From assembly GCA_004194705.1 (NCBI GenBank), contig SADC01001382.1, forward strand, positions 124,001 through 188,000: a stretch of 64,000 nt of DNA, read 5' to 3'. Origin of the DNA: Ditylenchus dipsaci (taxonomy: Eukaryota > Nematoda > Chromadorea > Rhabditida > Anguinidae). How positions within the stretch are numbered: position 1 is the first letter of the stretch; each line of letters begins with the position of its first letter. The position numbers were made by a program, and so were the translations under genes. The notes under the pieces are model-generated. The model had not been told where the DNA came from, made no database searches, and saw only the letters and a program-made list of their open reading frames with translations. This document shows positions 1 through 10,280 of this stretch, piece after piece.

Positions 1-221
1 TCCTCTAATTGCCCCCTAACTTCAATTGATCTGAAATTTCTGTTTTCATTTACTGTTTGAGCTGTCTAAAAAGTGCCTGCGAGGGATTTCAAAAATCTAA
101 CAGGCACTTTTTACACAGCTTAAACAGTAAATTAAAACACGAGTTTTGAACCACTTGAAGTTTGAAAAAATTGTATGCTTCTAATTGCCGCCCCGAGGCG
201 GCAATTAGAGGAATACAGTAT
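1..221. repeat. MITE, family A (cut by window edge)
   Basis: The ends are inverted: TCCTCTAATTGCCCCC at the left and GGCGGCAATTAGAGGAATAC at the right. The same terminal logic (TACCGTATTTCCTCTAAT inward) recurs at 8393-8662, 23748-24008, 43614-43882 and 63345-63601. No coding capacity is visible. It is probably a non-autonomous DNA transposon whose left end falls just outside the window. Confidence 0.55.
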
Positions 222-228
222 TTGCATA

Positions 229-627
229 CAGTCGAACTTCGATAAATGGACACACCCAATAAACGGATATTCTAAGCGTAGTCCCGTTCAATAAAATTAG
301 AACAGACACCTTACTTATTTTGTAAGATTTTTCATAAATTTCGGTGATTTCTGAAAATTCCCAAATTCTCTCTAAATTCCCATTAAAATTTTCGTTGTCA
401 TTTTTGCTTCTTCATGACATTTTTTCTTCATAATTTGCGTTTTTGGTAAATTCTTTCTTTGTGAGTTGCTGTCTGTGTTACTGCGTATTTTACATTACAG
501 AGGTTTAAGCGTGAAAAACAAGCGGAAATAGTCGAATCGAAAACCCGGTACCTTCGATAAACCGACACCCCAATAAACGGACACCTTAGGGGGTTCCCGA
601 AGGGTGTACGTTTATCGAGGTTCGACT
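229..627. mobile_element. pogo/Tigger-like MITE
   Basis: Starts CAGTCGAACTTCGATAAA after a TA dinucleotide and ends TTTATCGAGGTTCGACT followed by TA. Inner repeats of the type CAATAAACGGACACC occur near both ends. TA target duplication and CAGTCGAACC-type termini are typical of pogo/Tigger-class non-autonomous elements; the assignment to that class is inference. Related short copies lie at 5091, 33462, 35111 and 58473. Confidence 0.6.
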
Positions 628-1526
628 TACTGAAAAGTTAAAAAACTTATTATAGAACCGCATCTCTCGATTTTGACGATCTGTAGCTTGGACAAAGTCA
701 ATATTTCGCAAAGTTGAACTATCATGAGCTCTGTTGGTTTTGCTTTTTCAATTTGGATTGTGAATCTAAAATATCGAGATCGACCCAAAATTTTCCACAT
801 TGTTTATAAAGTTGAGAAATGAAACTCGCGGATGCTCTATTAAAAAGTTGACGGTATATTTCTAAATCATAAATTTAGTTCGATATTTTTTCGATATTTA
901 TAACTTTAGAGAATGATATGGCTCGTTCACGGACTGCGACTTAGATTTAGACTGAGACTTAGACTGGGACTGTTTTGATACATGAACACCTTTTAGTCTC
1001 AGTCTGAGTCTTAGTCTCAGTCTAAGGTGTTCACGGAGTGAGACTTAGATAATTTTACTTCATGTGTTTATGTCTTTAACGGCTGAAAAGCAGCTTTAAA
1101 ATCTTTCTTTACATGTTTTATTTCTCCACCGACCATCTCTCATATTCATCTAACGTTTTCTATGTATATTTCTCAAATTTCAGAAGGGCTCTGTGGACAC
1201 CCTTTAGTTTCAGTCTTAGTCTAAGCCGCAGTCCGTGAACACCCTTTAGTCTCACTCTAAAGCCTCGTGTCCAATTAGCGGATTTTCCTTTCACTCTCAC
1301 TCTCACTTTCAGTGTGTGTCCGATTAACGGATTTTCCTTTCACTCTCACTCTCACTCTTGCCTCTCACTATCACTTTCAGTGCGTGTCCAATTAGCGGAC
1401 ACTTATTTTTACCCTCACTTTCACTCTCGCTCTTACTTGCACTCAATTTCGTTTGTCCAATTGTCCAACGAATATTCGAACCAGCAACCTCTACATCACT
1501 CCTTAGAATCGCTCAGAACCACATCC

Positions 1527-1812
1527 AGAGTGGCCTAAAGTCAAAAATAACTGGTTTTTTGGGGGTTTACTAAAGGGGGGGGGGGTAAACTTTTGCGAAA
1601 ATTCGATTGAGCGGATCAGATTTCGGGTCCGATAGGCTTAATCGCTCAGAATTCCAGGTTCACGGTGGTTTTGAGTGGTTCAGGGGGATTAGTGTGGAAT
1701 TCTGGGCGATTAAGCCCATCGGACTGGAATTCTGATCCGTTTAATCGATTTTTTGCAAAAAGTTTACCCCGCTTCAGTCAACCCTCAAAAAACCAGTTAT
1801 TTCTGCCTACTG
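1527..1812. repeat. hairpin MITE-like palindrome
   Basis: Left arm (AAAATAACTGGTTTTTTGGG, then GTAAACTTTTGCGAAAA and GATTGAGCGGATCAGA) is mirrored by the right arm (TCTGATCCGTTTAATCGA, GCAAAAAGTTTACC, CAAAAAACCAGTTATTT). The loop is about 60 bp around 1660-1690. Non-coding. Confidence 0.6.
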
Positions 1813-2046
1813 GGCTCTAGGTAAATTCATTTCGGGATAACATAGAACTGTTTTTCTGCTTAATCACAATGATTCCCAAACTTCAGGGTTCAGCACTTTG
1901 GAGTGGGTACCTTTCTAGAGTATTGAGATTCTGGTTAGTCAAAACAGGATTTCGGTCCTGACAAACAGTTTTCAGCTCGCAATTTTGGGTTGGATAGCAT
2001 GGTTTACTTGTCCTGAGAAATAAAAAAATTTTGTGGGCGGATTTAC

Positions 2047-2533
2047 GGGTTGGCAAGACTTGCGGACAATATTTTGCGGATGCGTGTTTCCGGACGTGAT
2101 TTTCGCGGACGGAGCTTTGCGGACGAGGTTTTGCGCCTCAACACTTGCGGATCAAATCTTGCGGACGCAAGGTTTGCGGACGAACATTTGCGGACGAGAA
2201 CTTGCGGACAAAGATTTGCGGACGAGAATTTGCGAACTTCATATAAGCATCGCCTAAGTCACACCTTCGACTAACTTCGTCTTTAATGCTGTCATCCTTC
2301 ACTCCGAATTGAGATACCTTCTTTTTTCTGCTCCCTTTCTGCCAAACTTAGGTTTATCCGCAAAAGTCGGTCCGCAAATGTTCGTCCGCAAATGTTGCAT
2401 CCGCGAAATTTGGTCCGCAAAGTCTCGTCCGCAAATCTTTGTCCGCAAACTTTCGTCCGCAAATATTGCGTCCGCAGAATTTGGTCCGCAAGCGTTGCGA
2501 CCGCAAAATATCGTCCGCAAGTCTTGCCAACCC
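2047..2533. mobile_element. foldback transposon, TTGCGGACGA tandem arms
   Basis: Termini GGGTTGGCAAGACTTGCGGA and its mirror TCCGCAAGTCTTGCCAACCC are flanked on both sides by the 8-bp direct repeat GGATTTAC (2039-2046 and 2534-2541), a clear target-site duplication. Each arm (about 2055-2245 and 2350-2525) is a tandem array of TTGCGGACGA-type units, inverted between arms, around an AT-richer loop of about 110 bp. No transposase is present. An 8-bp duplication fits hAT-like or Merlin-like transposition; the superfamily is not settled. Confidence 0.8.
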
Positions 2534-2609
2534 GGATTTACCTGTAGGCGAATTTACTATGGGCGAATTTACCGTTTCCCCTGCCTATTGGCTACTCCGA
2601 CGTGAGTTC

Positions 2610-2715
2610 TGGGCGATGCTAATAAGGAAAGGGGTTGGTGTAGTGCTTTGTGTACTTAGAAGGGAGGTCGCTGGTTCGAATCCGGGGTGCAGAAATAAAT
2701 AAAAAATTAGAAAAA
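2610..2715 (+). repeat. tRNA-like SINE head or tRNA pseudogene
   Basis: TGGTGTAGTGC resembles an internal A box and, about 45 bases on, GGTTCGAATCC is a perfect B box / T-loop core. The following AAATAAATAAAAAATTAG is A-rich, as in SINE tails. The acceptor and T stems pair poorly, so it is not called a functional tRNA. Confidence 0.4.
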
Positions 2716-3227
2716 ATTGCCCTTTAGTCTGCCTTTCACTCTCACTCTCAGTCTTTTTCAGTTTCAAGTCTTTTAAAAGTTGCCATTCACTCTCTCTCTC
2801 TCAGTCTGCCTTTCACTGTCACTCTGACTTTGGACACACACTGAGAGTGAAAGTGAGAGTGAGGGCCAAAGTCAGAGTGAGAGTGAAAGGTTTGTTGTGT
2901 GTCCAATGAAGAGTGAGAGTGAAGGTAAAAATCCGCTAATTGGACACGAGGCTTAAGTCTTAGTCTCAGTCTAAATCTAAGGTGTTCACGGAGTGAGACT
3001 TAGACAATTTTCTTTATGTGGTTATGTCGTTAACGGCTGAAAACAGATTTAAAACGTTTCTATACATGTTTTGTTTCTCCACCGACCATCCCTCATATTC
3101 ATCTAACGTTTTCTGTGTATATTTCTTGAATTTGAAAAGAACTATATCGACACCCTTTAGTTTCAGTCTAAGTCTCAGTCTTAGTCTCAGTTCAAGTCTA
3201 AGTCTCAGTCCGTGAATGAGCCATTAA

Positions 3228-3948
3228 AATAATTATTTTATCCAGTCTAGGTAGCCCTGCGCAAATTCCAAAATTAAAAAAGAAAGAGAAACGGCCCTTC
3301 AATGAACTAAGAATCACGTCCTTAATATTATGCATAACAAGCTATAAAACAATCCACTGACAACTAAGAAACTTAAATAAAAAAACGGACGAAAAAGCTT
3401 TTAACACAGCTTAATATTTAGTCAAATAAAATAGCACATTGAGATACAACCACAAAAATATTTAAAATTTAAACTTAAAAATTATTCAATATGAGTCATC
3501 TTTTGTGATGTGAGAAAAAAGGAGATAAAGCGTGTCTAAAACTATTGTGAAATCATATCCATTTATCTGAACTAGAAAAATACTATTTCGGCACAACTTT
3601 TCAAGAATCTATATTATGCAAATGAAATATGTGGCAATACTTAGAAGTGAAAATTTAACTTAAATATAAAAAAGCATATAAAAAAACTCAATCTTATCAT
3701 TGACTTGTTATGATTGCTTCAATGTGATAAACACAACGCCAACAAACCTACAGTTTGGCATTTATTTCTGTGTGCAAAACGTTCGAGAAGTAAGCAACCT
3801 GCTGTGTAGATTTTTCTAGTCAAATTTTATTTTGGGCACAGTCTGTAGAAATAGAGTTTTGCTTGCGTTAATAATAAACTTTTGTGAAAAACAGTTTTAT
3901 TATAGTTTCTCAGACGTTTTTTTGTGATTTCCGATTAAACAGCTCAGA
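3228..3948. other. 5' flank of BTF3
   Basis: AT-rich and unique at this scale. TATAAAAAAGCATATAAAA near 3665-3685 could act as a TATA-like element but is about 270 bp from the start codon. No gene or clear repeat was seen. Confidence 0.3.
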
Positions 3949-5789
3949 ATGGATACGATTGGAGAAAAGATTAAGAAGCTGTAAGGGTTTGACTTATTTG
4001 TTTTGTTGGTGTTGTGATATTTATGAATAACTTTTTTGAGGCAACAGAATGCCGAACATGTCAGAACTGGAGGAAAGGTATGACTAGAGGAGCTGTAATT
4101 GATTTTATTGGAGTTTCAGGGAACTGCTCGCAGAAAGAAGAAGGTCGTCCACAAGACTGCCGCTACCGATGACAAGAAGCTGCAAAGTAATTTGAAAAAA
4201 CTTTCAGTGACCAACATTCCCGGGATTGAAGAGGTGTGTCTTTGACATGAATAATATAAACAACACAAATATAGGTGCATAATTTTGTGCAAGACATTTT
4301 TAAAAGGCCATTTTTGTGAAATACCGTGACTTTAAAAACAGTATTCAATTTTTAGAACCTATAAATAATAAGTGGTCAAAATACTTTCGTCGTTTGAAAA
4401 TAGCTAATAATTTTACCGGAAAATTTATTTGAAACCTTTTTTAATATTTTTTATGACTTCTCAATACTCGAACTTTTTCAGGTCAACATGATCAAAGAGG
4501 ACGGTTAGTCGATCTGCTGACTAATTTTACATTTTTGGTTTAAATAAAATCTTTTAGGCACTGTCATTCATTTCAACAACCCAAAAGTCCAGGCTTCTGT
4601 CCCGGCTAATACTTTCTCGATCACTGGAACAGCTGAGAACAAGCGTAAGTGATTCTCTTTGCTTTAAAAAAACAAAATTATTATTTTTTCAAATTCCTGC
4701 TTTTAACTTCCCATTTAAAATGCATTTTCCTTTTAAAACAGCATTGGGCAAAAACGTATCTATAAGTCAAATAAAGATTTTTGAAGAGCTTTCGAATGGT
4801 ATATAACCAAGGCTTCCAACTAAAAAACAAGGCTTCCAAATTTTCGAAAATCAAAAGAATTAAATTAAAAGAAATAATATTTTGGGCCGAAAATCATTTG
4901 TTTGAGAATTCCTGATGTCTCAAATCAACCTTTATTTGATTAATTAACCCAAATGGCAGCCCTGTAAATAAAGTTTCCAATAGCACACGGATACTATGTG
5001 AGGCTCACTTGTAAGTAGTGAACTTGAGTGAAAAGCTAAGATTTCGCATTCTTTTTGTTGTCGAAACAATGTCAATGCCGTAATGTTGTGCAGTCAAACC
5101 TCCATATAACTAACCCCTGGGGACCGGCCATCATGTTCGTTATATCGAGGTTCGGCTGTATACTTTTTTGAAATTTTTTTCATTTAATAACATTTTAGGC
5201 GATGATTTTTTTACATCAATTTTATGCGATATGATGCGTGATTCCACTTTCTATGTACTTTTTTTCGAAAAAATCAGTAACGACAAGGAGAGTAAGGAAG
5301 CTGAATAAATAATATAAAAGTTCTACACGGCTTCTATTTATGAATCGTAATTTTGCTTGTGATTCATAGAAAGCGAATAAATATTTCTCCGTGAAAACAT
5401 TTTAACGTCAGAAGTTAAGAAAGTTTGAAGTTAAAAATGATAAAGCCATTGTTGCCATTCTGTAGTAATAATAAGCAATAATAACAATTTTTATTTTCAA
5501 GAAATCACTGAAATGCTACCTTCCATTCTGAATCAGTTAGGTGCCGAATCTCTGACTCATCTTAAGAAGCTAGCCAACAATGTGACCAGTCAGTACAAGA
5601 CTACGGATGAGGAAGTTCCGGTACTAACACCATAATATTTCGTTAATTTTCTCTTATTACTACATACTCACTTTAGAACTGGTCGGAGACTTCGACTTTG
5701 AGAAGTATGCCAAAGAAGATGACGATAAGGAAAAGAGCACCACGGAGACAGAGGGGACCAAACCAAGCGATGTGAACACTGTTGACTAG
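3949..5789 (+). CDS. BTF3: Transcription factor BTF3 / NAC beta subunit
   Basis: Beta subunit of the nascent polypeptide-associated complex, which binds emerging chains at the ribosome with NAC-alpha. Exons inferred: 3949-3980, 4041-4077, 4120-4233, 4482-4503, 4558-4644, 5502-5620, 5677-5789, giving about 174 residues, as usual for the family. The ribosome-binding stretch [11 protein letters not shown], the NAC core ([37 protein letters not shown]) and the acidic tail ELVGDFDFE ending at TAG 5787-5789 are all recognisable. The first ATG gives the usual short basic start [11 protein letters not shown]. The join from exon 6 (ends ...EEVP) to exon 7 needs one more base to keep the conserved frame: CCGGTACT probably lost one G of GGG at 5619-5621. 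Intron 5 carries a 68-bp pogo-like MITE. TRAPPC13 follows on the same strand 293 bp after the stop codon. Confidence 0.95.
5091..5158. mobile_element. short pogo-like MITE in BTF3 intron 5
   Basis: CAGTCAAACCTCCATATAAC at the left end is mirrored by GTTATATCGAGGTTCGGCTG at the right end, followed by TA. At 68 bp it is nearly a perfect hairpin around GGGGACCGGCC. Confidence 0.6.
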
Positions 5790-5884
5790 ACCTCTTGTTT
5801 GATGTGAAATACAAAATTTAAAGAACTCATTGAAATATTCTTCTTGTTACTACGTTGTTTTCTCTATCTGTTGTTTGGCTCTCA

Positions 5885-5890
5885 AATAAA
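5885..5890 (+). promoter_or_regulatory. polyadenylation signal of BTF3
   Basis: Canonical AATAAA about 96 bp after the BTF3 stop codon, followed by a T-rich stretch; the only such signal between this gene and TRAPPC13. Confidence 0.6.
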
Positions 5891-6082
5891 ACATCTTTTT
5901 TTTTTTAAATTTTGTCTACTTTGCAACTAAAATTCGTTTTCCGAAGGCTTTTTTTCGTATTTTTTCAAAAGACTCATAAAAAATAAGATAAAATAATATT
6001 AAGATAAAAGCATGAGCACTGCTTCACAACCCTTGTTTTGCGTGGTACTTTTATTTTTTTAATCAAAACTAAAAAATTAAAC

Positions 6083-9000
6083 ATGGAATTCCTAGTGATG
6101 CGTCTGGCAAGACCAAAGTTGTATGAGAACAGCCCTACGTTAGCAGTAGATCCTGCAGATCCCTATTCTACAGATATTGCTAATGCAATCAAGTCAATTA
6201 GTGGTACCTAATAATCTTTTTTTTTTCACATTCAAAAATTCAATATTACAGGTGAAGATTCCGTAGAATACCCAATAGGTAGCTTTAGTTTTGTGAAAAG
6301 AAGCAAATAATAAGGTGTTTAGGCACTTCTTTGATGGCTCCTCAACAAATGGAGTGATTCTTGTGTTTTGATAATGTGATATCATTATTTGTATAATTTT
6401 TTAGTCTGATCTACCTCGGAGAAACATTCACCTTCTATGTAGCTGTTTTGAACGAAGGAAATGAGGTGTATACGGATGTTTGTGTCAAGGTGACTAAACT
6501 TTTATAAAAAAATTTGCGAGTATATTAATTATAGAAAATATATGTATTTTTTTACTTTATAAAATTGCAGGCGGACATTCAAACACAGACACAAAGAGGT
6601 CAACAAAAGATTACAATTGGATTTAGAGCAATGTTGAACAACGCATCTTGTTTTAGTTACTCTAGCCTGCCAACTACAGGAAGCTAATGCAACGCTAAAA
6701 CCTAAAAAACAAATTGGCTCTATTATGAACCACGAAATCAAGGAGATTGGGCAACATATGTAAGTTATTTTTAAAACCTACAATTACTCGTCTCCGTATA
6801 AACATTTATATTAATAATCTTAAATACCATGAAACTTGATAAACACAGAAAATTGCGGAATTCGAATTCGCGTGGGACTACACTAATTTTGTCAATAATG
6901 TTTTCGAATTAACTTTTTTGTGTGCATTAAAAATTCGAATGTCAATTTTTAACACAACATAACCTCATGTATGTCGGCTAACTCGTCCGATCTGGTATTG
7001 TCAAGCAACTTTGGGATTGACTAGTAAACGGTTCTATATTTTGAAAAAGTTTTACATGCAAACAAAAAATTCGAAAACATTATTGACAAAATTAGGGTAG
7101 TCCCACGCGAATTCGAATTTCGCATATTACTGTGCTTTTCAAGTCGCGTGGTCCTTTAACATATTTTCAAATACATGTCTGTTTGTTTTCAATGGCTAGG
7201 AGACATTTGGCAAAAACGACATTTGGCAAACGTATCTTTTGGCCAAACGGCATTTGGCAAAAACGACATTTGCCCAAACGTCATTTGGCAAAACGACATT
7301 TGCCCAAACGACGTTTGGCAAAACGACATTTGCCCAAACGACATTTGTCAAGGCGCCAACAGGAGGGACCAAGACAAATATTTTTCACATTTTTCCCAAA
7401 AATTTCAGATTGTGCTCAGCTGGTTATTCTAAAGCTGAGTGAAGGTAAAAATCTGAAAAATATGGCTTGGTTGTCTATTTAGCCATTTGCCAAATGTCGT
7501 TTTTGGCAAATGTCGTTTTGCCAAATGTCGTTTGGGCAAATGTCGTTTTGCCAAATGTCGTTTGGGCAAATGTCGTTTTGCCAAATGTCGTTTGGGCAAA
7601 TGTCGTTTGGCCAAACGTCGTTTGGGCAAATGTCGTTTTTGCCAAATGTCGTTTTTGCCAAATGTCTCCTAGCCTTTTCAATTACTTTTAACAAACCCCA
7701 CTAACTACCAAACCACCACCGTCCTAAAATGTTAAGAAACGGTATTTTAAGGATTTTCCGATGCTTTAATTAAATTTCCCAAAAAGTCAAAACTAGTATT
7801 CTTAGACTAGTCTGTGCGGTCACATATCTGTCCAATGAAGGAGAAAAATGTATTTCCGGAAGTTCTTTAAATTTCCAGTAAATAAACCTATTGATGTGAG
7901 AACAAAATTCTACAATGTGGAAGTAAGTTAGTTACAAATTTTGTTGGCCTCAATTGTTTTACCAATTAGCAAAATTCGTTTTTAGAACAATGATGTGTAT
8001 TTGGAAGCACAAATACAAAACTTATGTACCTCTGCTATGGTTTTGGAAAAAGGCAATTTTTCTATCGCGGTGCAATAAAATTTCAACGTGTAATTTTAGT
8101 GGTGCTAGAACCGTCCATAGATAATTACAGTTGTAAAGAGATAAGAAATTCATCAAGGTGTTTTTTGTCCAGAATTTTTATCAAATTCTTATTGCGTGCC
8201 TTCTTCAGAGAAGAAACGGGTGTATAATGCTGCAGCCAGACGCTGTGCATCAGTATCTCTTCTGCTTGTCTCCAAACTCTCCAGACAATGTGATGAACCA
8301 CTCTCGTGGAGTCACTTCAATAGGTCAGTTAAGCTTGAAAACATAGTAGAATAACTACAAATTACATTGTGCGAACTTTTTTATGTACATAATACCGTAT
8401 TTCCTCTAACGCCCCCTCTAATTAACGCCCCCCACCCCCCCCCCCCCCTCGACTTTGAGGGTTTGTATCTCGGAGCAGAATTTTTTCGATTTTCGAACAT
8501 GTTTTTTTGCATTTTCTTAGTTCCCACGAACTCTACCGATTCCACGTTTCGGATTTCGGTTGAGTACTAAAAAGTCCCAAAATGACTCTAATTAACGCCC
8601 CCCCCCTAGAGAGAAGTCAAAAAATGAACGCCCCGGGGCGTTAATTAGAGGAAATACGGCATATAGTAGACTCTCCCCCGGTAGTCTCTCCGCAGCTTAT
8701 CTATCTAGATACCTAGGTACCCTGACTTAGGTATTTTGCTACCACTTCCTGAGGTTCCCTTCTTAGGTAGCACCCTTTGGGTCCTACCACCTGGTTACCA
8801 CTTTTTGGGTACCTACAGCCAGGGCCGCAACTTCGACTTTTTTAAGGGGGGGGTAATTTGGCTGATTTTTTCGGTCGTAGGAGGGAGGGTAACATATTTG
8901 TAAAGGGGGGATATTTTTTTTCGCTTTTCGCCGAAGGGCGGGGGGTTAATTACCCCTATGACCCCCCCCAAATTGCGGCCCTGCCTACAGCTACTTTCTA

Positions 9001-9754
9001 GGTAGCACCACCTGAGCAGTAATACTTGGATACCATTACTTGGACACCTGAATACCCAAATTTAGGGTTGAAAAGTCAACTTTAAAAAGTCTGATGTACA
9101 AACTAAAAATAATCTTGCAGGCAAATTAGACATGTGCTGGAGAACTGCAATGGGCGAAAAAGGTAAGCCAATCTTATGTACATTTAACTTTTGAAATTTC
9201 ATTTCAGGTCGACTGCAAACTTCGCCTTTGTTGTGTCTCATGGTATGAAACTAGTATTTATCTAGTAAAATCCAAATATATTGATTGAATTAAAAATACA
9301 TATTCTAGACTCCAGGCTACGGCGATCTGCGTTTGACCATAGAAAGCATACCAAGGAGGGTTAAAGAATCCGAGTTGTTTAGTATTAGTTGCAAATTACA
9401 TAATTGCTGGTTTGTTATTGAAGCTGTCCTTTTTTCGCACTTTATGCTGCTAACTTTTCAGTGAAAGATCTCTAGATCTAGTGCTAACTCTCGACGGTTC
9501 TCTGCAGCCTTCAATGGTGTTCTGTTCAGTAAGTGGTCTGCATCTGGGTCAAATTATGCCAAACCATTCTATTACTTTTAATCTTGAACTATTGCCAATT
9601 GCTAAGGGTCTTCAATCAATATCTGGTAGACTTATCGTGTAACATTTTATTATAGGCTGTTAAGAAAAAATTAATTTTAGGCATACGTTTAACTGACTCA
9701 TACATGAAACGTACTTATGAGCACGATGAGATTAGCCAAGTCATTGTTGTTTAG
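6083..9754 (+). CDS. TRAPPC13: Trafficking protein particle complex subunit 13 (TRAPPC13)
   Basis: Subunit of the TRAPP III tethering complex acting in ER-Golgi and autophagic membrane traffic. Fourteen exons inferred: 6083-6203, 6252-6278, 6405-6489, 6571-6598, 6657-6759, 7806-7922, 7986-8052, 8100-8157, 8211-8323, 9121-9162, 9208-9242, 9309-9409, 9462-9625, 9681-9754; about 378 residues, slightly shorter than vertebrate homologues. Landmarks in order: [12 protein letters not shown] near the start, [96 protein letters not shown], and [20 protein letters not shown] near the C terminus. The exon 7 donor is GC rather than GT (AAAAAG|GCAATT), which restores the family frame. Two single bases seem missing: one G at the exon 2 end (6277-6279) and one A in the five-A run 7844-7848. 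Introns 5 and 9 are swollen by transposons. Confidence 0.93.
6844..7134. repeat. palindromic MITE, family E (TRAPPC13 intron 5)
   Basis: Arms of about 70 bp read GAATTCGAATTCGCGTGGGA then AATTTTGTCAATAATGTTTT on the left, mirrored at 7060-7134. The middle contains CCGATCTGGTATTGTC, also found in a decayed copy at 32790-33110. Non-coding. Confidence 0.65.
7194..7674. mobile_element. foldback transposon, CATTTGGCAAAACGA tandem arms
   Basis: Termini GGCTAGGAGACATTTGGCAA and its mirror TTGCCAAATGTCTCCTAGCC are bordered by the 8-bp direct repeat TTTTCAAT (7186-7193 and 7675-7682). The left arm (7198-7350) and right arm (7485-7670) are tandem arrays of a roughly 15-bp unit alternating ATTTGGCAAAACG and ATTTGCCCAAACG, inverted between arms, with a loop of about 120 bp. 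It sits in TRAPPC13 intron 5. Reading frames through the arms give only repetitive peptides. Confidence 0.85.
8393..8662. repeat. MITE, family A (TRAPPC13 intron 9)
   Basis: TACCGTATTTCCTCTAA ... TTAATTAGAGGAAATACGGC are terminal inverted repeats, with AACGCCCC just inside both. The centre includes CCCACGAACTCTACCGATTC, shared with the copies at 23.8, 43.7 and 63.4 kb. It contains a long C run at about 8430-8448. Confidence 0.65.
8820..8983. mobile_element. hAT-type MITE with 8-bp target duplication
   Basis: Terminal inverted repeats CAGGGCCGCAACTT and AATTGCGGCCCTG, with CAGGG ends typical of hAT elements, lie between two copies of CCTACAGC (8812-8819 and 8984-8991). At 164 bp it has no coding capacity. 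It is inserted in a local GGTAGCACC/CTACC repeat of intron 9 of TRAPPC13. Confidence 0.85.
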
Positions 9755-9762
9755 TTAAAACA

Positions 9763-10280
9763 TTGGGGAGGGTGCATAATTGACCATCGTTTTTTTCAAA
9801 TGCAATGCAACTGTGACATTGTGTTTTGGACATAAACTATTCAGGTAGCTCTTAGTATCTTACATATCATAATGTAGCTAAGAATCAAAGCTACATTTAA
9901 GTATATGGCACGGCAAAGATTGCGCCATTTCAGATTGGGCCAAATTCAAATTGGGTCATATTTTGACTGCGGAAAAAAGACTTTTCGCTTTTGAATACCA
10001 TGAATTTCAGATACGCAATGAAGCCATTATGTCGCGACCGAAAATTTAAGTACATCAAAGGTGGTATTAAAGTGTATAGAGGGTCCAACTTCAGTCAGAA
10101 AAAAGACCCAATTTGAATTGGCTCAATTTGATTTTGGCCCAATTTGAAATGGCGCAATCTTTGGCGTGCCCAGTACATAAAATACCAAGAGCAACCTGGA
10201 TATTTTGTGTCAAAACACACAATGTCAAAGTTGGATTGCATTTAAAAAAAAACGATGGTCAATTATGCATTCACCCGATA
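9763..10280. repeat. long palindrome abutting TRAPPC13 3' end
   Basis: Outer arms GGTGCATAATTGACCATCGT and CGATGGTCAATTATGCAT, then ACATTGTGTTTTG mirrored by CAAAACACACAATGT, and inner arms GCGCCATTTCAGATTGGGCC mirrored by GGCCCAATTTGAAATGGCGC. The stop codon of TRAPPC13 is only about 9 bp away, so the 3' UTR probably runs into the hairpin. Confidence 0.7.

Larger units (their letters stand above)
917..3227. repeat. composite palindromic element with shared outer ends
   Basis: The left end ATGGCTCGTTCACGGACTG is mirrored at the right end, where CAGTCCGTGAATGAGCCAT is read. About 300 bp at 917-1240 and about 280 bp at 2950-3227 are near-identical copies in the same orientation; both contain the GGTGTTCACGGAGTGAGAC and CCACCGACCAT stretches and runs of GACTTAGTCT-type repeats. 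Between them lie CTCACT-rich arms (about 1255-1460 and 2720-2955, inverted to each other), a hairpin at 1527-1812 and a separate transposon at 2047-2533. It reads as nested insertions rather than one original element. Confidence 0.55.

Noticed and set aside
2050..2605. Overlapping open frames giving Ala-Asp-Glu-Leu-Arg-type repeated peptides
   Set aside because: They arise from the TTGCGGACGA tandem arms of a foldback transposon and occur in several frames on both strands.
2610..2700. Functional tRNA gene
   Set aside because: A and B boxes are present but the stems do not pair well enough.
7132..7704. Many open frames with His-Leu-Ala-Lys repeated peptides
   Set aside because: Translation of the CATTTGGCAAAACGA arms in all frames; no single frame is favoured.
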